DNA from: an uncultured Succinivibrio sp.
GTDB lineage: Bacteria > Pseudomonadota > Gammaproteobacteria > Enterobacterales > Succinivibrionaceae
NCBI GenBank assembly: GCA_900767695.1
Contig: CAAGAC010000033.1
Coordinates: forward strand, 1 to 13,789
DNA: 13,789 bases
Reading direction: 5' to 3'
In this document: one piece after another, positions 7,550 to 13,761 of the stretch
Layout: every line of letters begins with the position of its first letter
How positions within the stretch are numbered: position 1 is the first letter of the stretch
Translations under genes and position numbers: made by a program
The notes under the pieces: model-generated
Told to the model about the DNA's origin: nothing
Databases searched by the model: none
What the model saw: only the letters and a program-made list of their open reading frames with translations

Positions 7550-7577
7550 GGGAAAAGGTCCGCAAGGCCCTTTTCCC
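7550..7577 (+). terminator. stem-loop after the transposase-like gene
   Basis: GGGAAAAGG (7550-7558) pairs perfectly with CCTTTTCCC (7569-7577) across a 10-base loop, 40 bases after the stop codon. It is followed by the T-rich TTCATTTCATT. This is a plausible, not ideal, plus-strand terminator. Confidence 0.5.
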
Positions 7578-7600
7578 TTCATTTCATTGCGCGCCCGTCA

Positions 7601-7624
7601 TTTCGCGCCCACATGGGCGCGAAA
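7601..7624. repeat. perfect 10-bp inverted repeat with 4-base loop
   Basis: TTTCGCGCCC (7601-7610) and GGGCGCGAAA (7615-7624) flank the loop ACAT. It lies between the two terminator-like hairpins of the convergent gene pair. It has no T-run of its own on either strand, so its role is unclear; it may strengthen bidirectional termination or block exonucleases. Confidence 0.6.
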
Positions 7625-7651
7625 AAGGCGGGGCCTTGCGGCTCCGCCTTT
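7622..7651 (-). terminator. intrinsic terminator of nhaB
   Basis: Read on the minus strand, AAAGGCGG and CCGCCTTT form an 8-bp stem (7644-7651 with 7624-7631). The stem is extended by one G-U and two G-C pairs and closed by a 6-base loop. It runs directly into TTTTT. It begins 19 bases after the nhaB stop codon. This is a typical rho-independent terminator for nhaB, with partial symmetry that could also serve the plus strand. Confidence 0.75.
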
Positions 7652-7669
7652 CGTTCCTTTCAATGGCCG

Positions 7670-9250
7670 CTAATGGCCTATTTTGACGGTCTCAAGGGAG
7701 GCTCTGTGAACCCAGCCCTGATCGACAAAATAGCTGCTGTACTCGGGCACCAGGTACCAGACGCAGAAGAGTCCGACGAGGGTCAGCACGACGAAGTACG
7801 GGAATGACATGTACATCATCTTGAAGTACGGAAGCTTGATGAGCGGGGCCAGCGGGGAGGTCAGCAGGAAGAGGAATGCCGACTGGCCGTTCGGGGTGGC
7901 GACCGACGGGAGGTTGGTGCCGGCGTTGATGGCGATTGCCATCTCGTCGAACTGCTCGGGGGTGATCATGCCGTTGACCAGGGCGTCGCGGATCTGCTCG
8001 ATGTAGATGGTCGCGACGAACACGTTGTCGGACACCGAGGAGATGATGCCGTTGGCGAGGTAGAGGATCGGCATGTGGAACTGCTTGGGGGCGGCGAGCA
8101 CCCAGGCGATGATCGGGTCGAACAGGCCGTTGTGGGCGATGACGCAGACAACCGCGAAGAACACGCACAGCAGGGCGCAGAACGGCATCGACTCGGTGAA
8201 GGCCTGGCCGATCTCGGCATCGGAGGAGACGCCGCAGAAGGTGGTCGCGAAGATGATGACCGAGAGGCCGATGAGGCCGACCGAGGCGAGGTGGAAGGCC
8301 AGCGCGAAGACGAGCCAGACCAGGCAGATGCCCTGAATGATGAGGTTGAGCTTGTCGCGGCGGGAGAGGTGCTTGGTGTTGTAGTCGTCCTGATCGGCAA
8401 GGACCTTGTACACGGAGTCAGGCATCTCGGCGCCGTAGCCGAAGAGCGAGAACTTCTCGAGGATGACGCAGGTGACGAGGCCGAAGACCACGATGGGCAC
8501 TGACACCAGCGACATGCGGATCGCGTAGTCGGCGAACTGCCAGCCGGCGTAGTTGCCGATGATCAGGTTCTGCGGCTCGCCGACGATGGTGCAGACGCCG
8601 CCGATGGTGGTGCCGACCGCGGCGTGCATCAGGATCGACCTGAGGAAGCCGCGGAACTGGTCAAGATCGCCGCGGTACTGCTCGGGGATGAGGGTGTCGT
8701 CTTTGCGCACGATGGCCTGGGTGCTGCCCGAGACCGTCTTCACGTAGAGGTTGTAGAGGCCGACGCAGGTCGAGATGATGATCGCGAGCACCGTCAGGGC
8801 GTCGACGAAGGCCGAGATCAGGCCGCACAGGCCGCAGAAGAGCAGGGCGAGCAGGACGCGGGAGCGGACCTTGACGAGGATCTTGGTGAAGAAGAACAGC
8901 AGGAAGTCGCGGATGAAGTGGATGCCGGCGACCATGAACATCAGGAGGAGGAGCACCTCGAGGTTGCCGCCGATCTCCTTGGTCACGGACTCCATGTCGG
9001 TGAGGCCTATGAAGCAGGCCTCGGCAACCAGCAGGCCGCCGGACTCGAGCGGGTAGGAGTCAAGCGACATCGCCAGCGTGAAGATGAACTCGGCCATCAG
9101 GAGCCAGCCCGCGGTCACCATCGAGAAATGCGCGACGATGGGGTTCAGGATCAGGCAGGCGATGACGAAGTTCTTGTACCAGGCCGGCGATCGGCCCATG
9201 AAGTTGAGTATGAATGCCTTAGGGTAGGTTATATACGTACCGTTAGCCAT
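7670..9250 (-). CDS. nhaB: NhaB, Na+/H+ antiporter
   Basis: This inner-membrane antiporter expels Na+ in exchange for protons. The 526-residue protein (513 in E. coli) is strongly hydrophobic with about a dozen membrane segments. Characteristic stretches are ISAFVDALTVLAII (145-158, with Asp150 corresponding to the functionally important intramembrane Asp of E. coli NhaB), GGVCTIVGEPQNLIIG (217-232) and SSVSDNVFVATIY (404-416, Asp408). The start is fixed by GAGGAGG seven to eight bases before the ATG and by the typical N-terminus. The gene stands alone on its strand, with its own -10 box about 100 bases upstream and its own terminator. No residue looks damaged. In anaerobes it would help to keep the Na+ gradient used by Na+-coupled transporters. 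Identification is secure. Confidence 0.96.
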   Translation of the reverse strand: MANGTYITYPKAFILNFMGRSPAWYKNFVIACLILNPIVAHFSMVTAGWLLMAEFIFTLAMSLDSYPLESGGLLVAEACFIGLTDMESVTKEIGGNLEVLLLLMFMVAGIHFIRDFLLFFFTKILVKVRSRVLLALLFCGLCGLISAFVDALTVLAIIISTCVGLYNLYVKTVSGSTQAIVRKDDTLIPEQYRGDLDQFRGFLRSILMHAAVGTTIGGVCTIVGEPQNLIIGNYAGWQFADYAIRMSLVSVPIVVFGLVTCVILEKFSLFGYGAEMPDSVYKVLADQDDYNTKHLSRRDKLNLIIQGICLVWLVFALAFHLASVGLIGLSVIIFATTFCGVSSDAEIGQAFTESMPFCALLCVFFAVVCVIAHNGLFDPIIAWVLAAPKQFHMPILYLANGIISSVSDNVFVATIYIEQIRDALVNGMITPEQFDEMAIAINAGTNLPSVATPNGQSAFLFLLTSPLAPLIKLPYFKMMYMSFPYFVVLTLVGLFCVWYLVPEYSSYFVDQGWVHRASLETVKIGH

Positions 9251-9353
9251 GGGACTTCCTCCTCAAGAAGCGCAGCAAACTGGGCAAACGACATGGAAAT
9301 GAGTCCGCGGCGGGGAACTGGCTCCGGGGCGGCGCCCAAACATACAAGCCCGT

Positions 9354-9382
9354 ATTATATACGAGGCTCTGGGTTTTGCTTA
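9354..9382 (-). promoter_or_regulatory. nhaB promoter with perfect TATAAT
   Basis: On the minus strand a perfect TATAAT lies at 9354-9359. The -35 region (9377-9382, TAAGCA) is poor. It is preceded by long A/T tracts (about 9380-9415) that resemble an UP element and may compensate. Transcription would start near 9347, giving an nhaB leader of about 97 bases that is GC-rich in its first half. Confidence 0.6.
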
Positions 9383-9560
9383 AAAAATGAAAAAATATTT
9401 AAATGAAATTCATATGTTTTTTGAGCATTTTAGCAACTAGCCATCGTTCTGACATTTTAAATCACTCTTGTATGTAAGTAAATTCCGAAACAAATTCACA
9501 CCTCTCAAAAGTCAATGCAGTACAACCTCGTTTCACGTTTCCCGCGCAAAAAGAATGACT

Positions 9561-9576
9561 TGTGATCCAGATCACA
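9561..9576. promoter_or_regulatory. CRP (cAMP receptor protein) operator
   Basis: TGTGATCCAGATCACA is a perfect TGTGA-N6-TCACA palindrome that differs from the E. coli consensus core TGTGATCTAGATCACA at one base. It lies in the divergent nhaB-yidE region: its centre is about 220 bases upstream of the nhaB start of transcription and about 330 upstream of the proposed yidE -10. The controlled promoter is therefore not obvious. A transcript starting near 9610-9630 on the plus strand would place it at a usual CRP distance. Confidence 0.8.
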
Positions 9577-9724
9577 CTATGGGCTGCACGATGCAAGGTT
9601 CCGCCAGATGGAGCCTTAAAAGGGAGCAAATGAGCCCTTGCTCCAGGACGCTGGACGAGGGAAGGCGCTCTCATGGCTGCGGCGCCTATATAGAGGATCG
9701 TGACGGGAAGGCGCGGGACAGGAA

Positions 9725-9760
9725 GGAGCGGAAGGCTGGGAGAAGATCGGGAGCGGAAGG
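9725..9760. repeat. direct repeat GGAGCGGAAGG in a purine-rich block
   Basis: GGAGCGGAAGG occurs at 9725-9735 and again at 9750-9760, start points 25 bases apart. The surrounding plus strand (about 9706-9780) is almost all purine. Function is unknown. Confidence 0.6.
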
Positions 9761-9793
9761 AGCAGACGAGAAGGGCTTGAAGCCCGGCCAATG

Positions 9794-9847
9794 GCAGGGC
9801 CATCAGGGAAGGCCCTGCATCAAGGCAGGGCAGGGCCTGCAGGGCCC
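9794..9847 (+). other. alternative stem-loops built from GCAGGGC motifs
   Basis: GCAGGGCC (9794-9801) pairs with GGCCCTGC (9811-9818). The same right arm can pair instead with GCAGGGC at 9825-9831. GGGCC (9833-9837) can pair with GGCCC (9843-9847). The pairings exclude one another in part, as in switch-like leaders. It ends about 20 bases before the proposed yidE -35 box. Confidence 0.45.
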
Positions 9848-9865
9848 GAAAACCATTGCCCCGAT

Positions 9866-9895
9866 TTGTACCGCCTTGTCCAAAGCGTTTATAAT
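9866..9895 (+). promoter_or_regulatory. candidate yidE promoter
   Basis: A perfect TATAAT lies at 9890-9895, with TTGTAC at 9866-9871 and an 18-base spacer. The -35 match is weak. Transcription would start near 9902, giving a leader of about 52 bases that begins with the terminator-like hairpin. Confidence 0.5.
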
Positions 9896-9900
9896 TTCGC

Positions 9901-9930
9901 GGCGGGACTCGTTCCCGCCCTTTGTTTTTC
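9901..9930 (+). terminator. intrinsic-terminator-like hairpin just before yidE
   Basis: GGCGGGA (9901-9907) and TCCCGCC (9913-9919) form a 7-bp GC-rich stem with a 5-base loop, followed by CTTTGTTTTT. It stands 24 bases before the yidE start codon. It could end transcripts arriving from the CRP-site side. If transcription starts at 9902 it would form the extreme 5' end of the yidE mRNA. Confidence 0.65.
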
Positions 9931-9953
9931 CATCAACCGACAGCATCTTCTGT

Positions 9954-11690
9954 ATGTCCTCAATAGCTATCATCACATTGGCCATATCCCTTGGCGCCGT
10001 GCTCGGCATCCTGCTTGGGCAGGTGAAGTACCGCGGGGCGGGGCTGGGGATCGGCGGCGTGCTCTTCGCGGGCATCATCGTCGGTCATTTCGCTCACTAC
10101 TACTTCGGCTTCGACGTCAAGGACGCCACCGGCCATGCCACCGCCGAAGGCAGCATCCTCCACTACGTGCAGGAGTTCGGCCTGATCCTCTTCGTCTACG
10201 CGATCGGCATCAAGGTCGGCCCCAGCTTCTTCAGCTCGCTGATGGGCCAGGGCGTGAAGCTCATCGGCTGGGCGGTGACCATCATCCTCGGCGGCTGCGC
10301 CATCGCTATGGCGATGTTCTTCGCGGGCATCGTGCCCGTTGACGCGATGATCGGCATGTACACCGGCGCCGTGACCAACACACCGGCCCTCGGCGCGGGC
10401 TCCCAGATGATCTCGGACATGGCGGCCGCGTTCGGCCAGAACGGCGGCGAGGTGCCCGAGGGCTTCAACGCCTCGCTGGTGCCTTCCGCATACGCCATGG
10501 CCTATCCGTTCGCCGTGGTCTCGCTGCTGCTCGTGATGATCATCCTGAGGTTCGTCGCCGGCACCACCGTCGACAAGGCCGGCGAGGACTACGCCGCCTC
10601 CAAGTCAAAGGGCAAGCCCTCCCTCTCGGTGCTCAACGTGCGCGTAGCCAACGCCGGCTTCATCGGCAAGACCATCGGCGACATCCCGGGCGTGGCCTCG
10701 GGCGACGTGGTCTGCTCCAGGTACCGCCCCAACGGCGGCGAGCTGACCGTGGCCAGGCATGATCAGGTGCTCTCCGAGAACGACACCGTCCACCTCGTGG
10801 GCCTCTCCTCGGATCTGGCCGCCGCACTCAAGGCCGTCGGCTCGCAGTGCGCCGACTGCATGACCACACGCGGCACCCACGTCACCGTGCGCCACCTGCT
10901 GGTCACCAACCGCGGGATCTGCGGCAGCACCCTGGGCAGCCTCGAGCTTGAGAAGCGCTTCGGCCTCTCGGTCTCCCGCGTGATCCGCGCCGGCATCCAG
11001 ATGATCCCCCACGCCGACTTCGTGCTCGCCTACGGCGACGAGATCAACGTCATCGGCACCATGAACGACGTGACCGCCGCCAGCAAGGTCGTCGGCAACT
11101 CCAGCGCCTCCTACAACAAGGTGGGCATGATGCCGGTCTTCATCGGCATCTTCCTGGGCATCCTGCTTGGCAGCATCCCCATCCCCATTCCGGGCGTCCC
11201 CGCCCCGATGAAGCTGGGACTTGCCGGCGGTCCTCTCGTGATGGCCATCTTCCTGGCGCGCTTCGGCGACACCTGGACCGGCAACCGCATCCACTGGCGC
11301 CTGCCTCCCGCGTCGATCGCCACCTTCAACAGCCTGGGCATCACGCTCTTCCTGACCATCGTCGGCATCAACGCCGGAGCCTCCGGGTTCTGGGAGACCC
11401 TCACCGAGGGTCCTGGCCTCAAGTGGATGGCATGGGCGACCCTGATCTCCTTCATCCCGATCATGGTGGTCGGCTTCCTGATGATCAAGGTCTCGCACAT
11501 CAACTACCTGGTGACCTGCGGCGCCATCGCCGGCTCCTACACCGATCCTCCGGCCCTTGCCTACGCCAACGGCATGTACAAGGACGCCGAGGCAAGCTCC
11601 ATCGGATACGCGACGGTCTATCCATTCGTGATGTTCCTGCGCATTCTGTCGCCGCAGATCATGGTGGTCATCTGCGCCGCCTTCCTCTGA
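9954..11690 (+). CDS. yidE: YidE, AspT-type (AAE family) membrane transporter with two RCK_C domains
   Basis: This inner-membrane protein belongs to the aspartate:alanine exchanger family. The 578 residues (553 in E. coli YidE) show an N-terminal membrane block (about 1-200), two RCK_C/TrkA-C domains (about 222-300 and 303-383) that usually bind small ligands, and a C-terminal membrane block (about 391-578). The internal duplication is seen in GAVTNTPALGAG (138-149) and GSYTDPPALAYAN (527-539). Near-identical stretches to E. coli YidE include LGIGGVLF, EFGLILFVYAIGI, PVFIGIFLGILLGSIP and GLAGGPL. The ATG at 9954 matches the family N-terminus (MSSIAII versus MSDIALT); a longer frame starting at 9468 is only open intergenic sequence. 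No strong ribosome-binding site precedes it. The substrate of YidE itself is not established; exchange of amino acids or dicarboxylates is inferred from AspT. Confidence 0.93.
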   Translation: MSSIAIITLAISLGAVLGILLGQVKYRGAGLGIGGVLFAGIIVGHFAHYYFGFDVKDATGHATAEGSILHYVQEFGLILFVYAIGIKVGPSFFSSLMGQGVKLIGWAVTIILGGCAIAMAMFFAGIVPVDAMIGMYTGAVTNTPALGAGSQMISDMAAAFGQNGGEVPEGFNASLVPSAYAMAYPFAVVSLLLVMIILRFVAGTTVDKAGEDYAASKSKGKPSLSVLNVRVANAGFIGKTIGDIPGVASGDVVCSRYRPNGGELTVARHDQVLSENDTVHLVGLSSDLAAALKAVGSQCADCMTTRGTHVTVRHLLVTNRGICGSTLGSLELEKRFGLSVSRVIRAGIQMIPHADFVLAYGDEINVIGTMNDVTAASKVVGNSSASYNKVGMMPVFIGIFLGILLGSIPIPIPGVPAPMKLGLAGGPLVMAIFLARFGDTWTGNRIHWRLPPASIATFNSLGITLFLTIVGINAGASGFWETLTEGPGLKWMAWATLISFIPIMVVGFLMIKVSHINYLVTCGAIAGSYTDPPALAYANGMYKDAEASSIGYATVYPFVMFLRILSPQIMVVICAAFL

Positions 11691-11802
11691 CGCAAAGCAA
11701 ATGATCGGACACATCTTCGGGGATCGCCTCTACTCAAGCGGGATTGGCGGTCCCTTTTATTCGCTAGCAAGCGGGCTTACGGGATACGGCAAGGGCATTC
11801 CG

Positions 11803-12525
11803 ATGCGCTTCATCTTCCCGCTGTGGACGCCGCTGGCGCTGCTTGTCTGCGCAGTCTGCCCGCCTGCCTACGCCATCTTCATGAGCCGCGTCTACCCATC
11901 GAGGATCGACGCGCCGAAGGCTCCTCTTGCAGCCTCCGTCATCGCCGCGCGCGGCGAGCTCCTGATGGCGCTTCTCATCTGGTGGATAGTCCTGATAGCA
12001 GGCTACGAGGCGGTCTCCTACATCGTGCAGAGCCAGGGGGAGATCTACGCGAAGGCCGCAAGGGCCGGGCGCAACCTCCAGATGGCGACTCCGGATCAGA
12101 TGGCCTACGTGACCGCCGTGACCCGCAGCTACTTCGCCTTCGCGTTCGTGCTGATGATGAGCCTGTTCCTCACGCTCACGCTCTCGCTTGCTGGCCTGTC
12201 GCAGTGCCAGAACCCGCTTAGGCACTCGCTTCGCGCCATGTTCTTCAACCTGCCGGGATACATCGCCCTCGCGATGGCGCTGCTCATTGCCTTCGCCTTC
12301 ATCGAGAAGGAGTTCTCGACACTGAAGCTTCGCTACATCTCAGGCTTCATGCTCGGCAGGAAGCAGTTCGACCCGACCTGGCCCTTCCTCATCCTGAGGG
12401 TCTACCTGCTCGGAGCCTTCTGCACGGCGGCCGCGCTGTGCTCGGCGCTCTCGCTGAGGCTCTGGAGGCCCTTCCCTGGTTCCGATCCAGATGAGACTGT
12501 CAAGTCAGGCAAGGACAGCAACTAG
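11803..12525 (+). CDS. five-TM membrane protein of unknown function
   Basis: No family is recognised. From the chosen ATG the protein has 240 residues and five hydrophobic segments, at about 5-27, 53-75, 109-131, 149-168 and 195-218. A loop of about 30 residues with charged and polar positions lies between the second and third, and a hydrophilic C-terminus (GSDPDETVKSGKDSN) follows the fifth. The earlier in-frame ATG at 11701 lacks a ribosome-binding site and would add a non-hydrophobic 34-residue leader. AAGGG seven bases before 11803 favours the later start, though this is not certain. The gene lies 112 bases behind yidE on the same strand, and its 3' end overlaps the next gene by 35 bases. 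It may be co-transcribed with yidE. Confidence 0.65.
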   Translation: MRFIFPLWTPLALLVCAVCPPAYAIFMSRVYPSRIDAPKAPLAASVIAARGELLMALLIWWIVLIAGYEAVSYIVQSQGEIYAKAARAGRNLQMATPDQMAYVTAVTRSYFAFAFVLMMSLFLTLTLSLAGLSQCQNPLRHSLRAMFFNLPGYIALAMALLIAFAFIEKEFSTLKLRYISGFMLGRKQFDPTWPFLILRVYLLGAFCTAAALCSALSLRLWRPFPGSDPDETVKSGKDSN

Positions 12526-13057
12526 GGCCGCGAAGGCCCAGAAGGCCGCGCAGGGGGAGATCCTGCGCGGCCTTCCTCCATTCGTTCCCGATGATCCCAA
12601 AATCCTCATATTAGGCTCGATGCCCTCTGCCGCCTCACTGGAGGCAGGCTTCTACTACGCCCATCCCCAGAACCGCTTCTTCAGGATAATCGCGGCGATC
12701 TCGGGCATGCCGGCCGGGACCATCCCCGAGCGCAAGGCCGCGCTCTCGCATCTTCACGCGGCGCTCTTCGACGCCATAGCGCAGTGCCGCAGGATCGGGA
12801 GCATGGACTCGGCGATCACCGGCGAGGTTCCAAACGACATCCCGGAATTCCTTAAGGATCACCCCTCCATCAGGGTGGTCGTCACCAACGGCGGCCTTAG
12901 CCGCAAGCTCGTCTCAAGGCAGAAGCTCCCTGGCAGCGTCATGTTATTCAGCCTGCCGTCCACGAGTCCTGCCAACGCCGCCTGGAGCCTTCAGAGGCTC
13001 CTTGCGCTCTACAAGGAGGCTTTCGATGCCGCCGATGCACTCGAAAAGAAGGCATGA
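12491..13057 (+). CDS. DNA-deoxyinosine (hypoxanthine) glycosylase, UDG superfamily family 6
   Basis: This base-excision repair enzyme would remove hypoxanthine formed by deamination of adenine in DNA. The 188-residue product carries the family landmarks: LILGSMPSAASL (39-50), FYYAHPQNRFF (54-64, with Asn61 the likely catalytic Asn), DAIAQCRRIGSMDSAI (94-109) and the C-terminal DNA-contact motif LPSTSPANAAW (155-165). Length fits the family. The ATG at 12491 lies inside the end of the preceding membrane-protein gene and has no clear ribosome-binding site, so translation probably depends on coupling. There is no later ATG, GTG or TTG before the first conserved motif. A perfect 13-bp hairpin lies in codons 18-28. 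Family identification is firm; the exact N-terminus is less so. Confidence 0.9.
   Translation: MRLSSQARTATRAAKAQKAAQGEILRGLPPFVPDDPKILILGSMPSAASLEAGFYYAHPQNRFFRIIAAISGMPAGTIPERKAALSHLHAALFDAIAQCRRIGSMDSAITGEVPNDIPEFLKDHPSIRVVVTNGGLSRKLVSRQKLPGSVMLFSLPSTSPANAAWSLQRLLALYKEAFDAADALEKKA
12542..12574 (+). repeat. 13-bp perfect inverted repeat inside the glycosylase gene
   Basis: AAGGCCGCGCAGG (12542-12554) and CCTGCGCGGCCTT (12562-12574) flank a 7-base loop GGGAGAT. It starts 17 bases after the stop codon of the upstream membrane-protein gene and is directly preceded by a smaller hairpin, GGGCC/GGCCC (12525-12539). No T-run follows, so it is not a standard terminator. Confidence 0.7.
13013..13019 (+). 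promoter_or_regulatory. ribosome-binding site of the DUF3298-like gene, inside the glycosylase gene
   Basis: AAGGAGG lies six bases before ATG 13026, an ideal site that fixes the start although it sits 32 bases inside the preceding coding sequence. Confidence 0.75.
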
Positions 13058-13761
13058 GCGCGCCCTCGGCGCGCTCATGGCCCTGCTTGCACTGTCCGCG
13101 ATCCTCTCCACGCCCGCCCTTGCCGCGCAGGAGCGTGGCAGCGACTTTGTCGACGAGCGCAGCTACTCGACCACCATCGTCCACGAGCCTCCGGAGTGCG
13201 CGCTTTCAGAGTTCCAGACCCTCTGCTCCAGGATGGAAAGGCTCTGGGCCACGCGCTTTGAGCGCTCGATAGTAAGCGCCATCAACGCCAGGGCAGCCGA
13301 CGCCGGAGGGCTTACCGAGCAGGGATTCTCGGCAAGGCTTGAGCCTGCGCGCCAGGAGATCCGCATGAGGATCGTGAGCCTCATGGAGCTTGGCTTTGCC
13401 ATAGTGGGCGCCGACATCCGCCAGAGCGGCAGGGACGCCGAGAAGCGCTTCTACGAGACCGAGAACATCGATCTCACAAGCGGCCGCCTGCTCACCTTCT
13501 CCTCGCTCTTCAAGGATCCCTCGCAAGCCTCGATGATCTGCGCCCGCAAGTTCGACGAGAAGTACAGGAAGTACAACATGCCCAGCTTCGAGGTCATCTC
13601 CGCGGCATTGGAGACCGGCCCCTGGAACTTCATGCTCAGGCCCGACGGGATAGAGATAGTCTTCACGCCGGGGACTGCGGAGCCTGGCAGCCGGATCTCC
13701 TCGCTCTTCGTGAGCGCGGAGGATCTCAAGCCTGCCGGGATCTACGAGAAGTACTTCCCCG
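13026..13761 (+). CDS. secreted DUF3298-like (RsiV-type) protein, 3' partial
   Basis: The genuine part covers about 245 residues and is cut by the contig end. After a basic N-terminus (HSKRRHER) comes a hydrophobic core and a likely signal-peptidase site after ALA (residue 33), so the protein is exported to the periplasm or outside. In the second half, the pattern LTSGRLLTFSSLFKD, then PDGIEIVFTPG, then LFVSAEDLKP and YEKYFPE is the order seen in DUF3298 domains (found for example in the anti-sigma factor RsiV, where the domain binds lysozyme). Whether this protein binds a ligand is unknown. The start is fixed by AAGGAGG six bases upstream; a second ATG at 13035 is possible. It overlaps the glycosylase gene by 32 bases. 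Codons after 13761 derive from sequencing adapter and read IGRASCRE. The domain call is by pattern order only and moderately sure. Confidence 0.68.

Larger units (their letters stand above)
9421..9889. other. gene-free, structured intergenic region upstream of yidE
   Basis: No convincing protein gene lies here; the open frames on both strands lack starts with ribosome-binding sites and family-like sequence. It holds a perfect CRP palindrome (9561-9576) and hairpins at 9623-9644 (GGAGCAA/TTGCTCC) and at 9794-9818. It also holds a purine-rich block with a repeated 11-mer (9725-9760) and overlapping CAGGGC motifs (9795-9847) that can form alternative stems. The structures are all on the yidE side of the CRP site. 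They could be a long yidE leader or an independent small RNA. Confidence 0.5.

Noticed and set aside
5477..7600. Terminal inverted repeats bounding the transposase-like gene
   Set aside because: The left and right flanks were compared by eye; only short imperfect matches such as CCATGT/ACATGG were found, not better than chance.
9229..9294. Short upstream frame of 21 codons overlapping the nhaB start
   Set aside because: There is no ribosome-binding site before its ATG, and a frame of this length is expected by chance; its Glu-Glu-Glu codons are simply the nhaB ribosome-binding site.
8624..9406. 260-codon antisense frame across nhaB
   Set aside because: Acidic, low-complexity shadow translation without start signal; nhaB is clear on the other strand.
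9468..9953. N-terminal extension of yidE by 162 residues
   Set aside because: The extension covers the CRP site, hairpins and a promoter-like TATAAT, has no family-like sequence, and the ATG at 9954 matches the E. coli YidE N-terminus.
10605..11714. 369-codon antisense frame across yidE
   Set aside because: Composition (His/Asp/Gly/Ala-rich) is typical of the shadow of a GC-rich membrane gene; yidE on the other strand is unmistakable.
11740..11760. GGGA/TCCC hairpin with TTTTAT after yidE
   Set aside because: The stem has only four pairs with a 7-base loop; too weak to call a terminator, though it would fall between yidE and the next gene.
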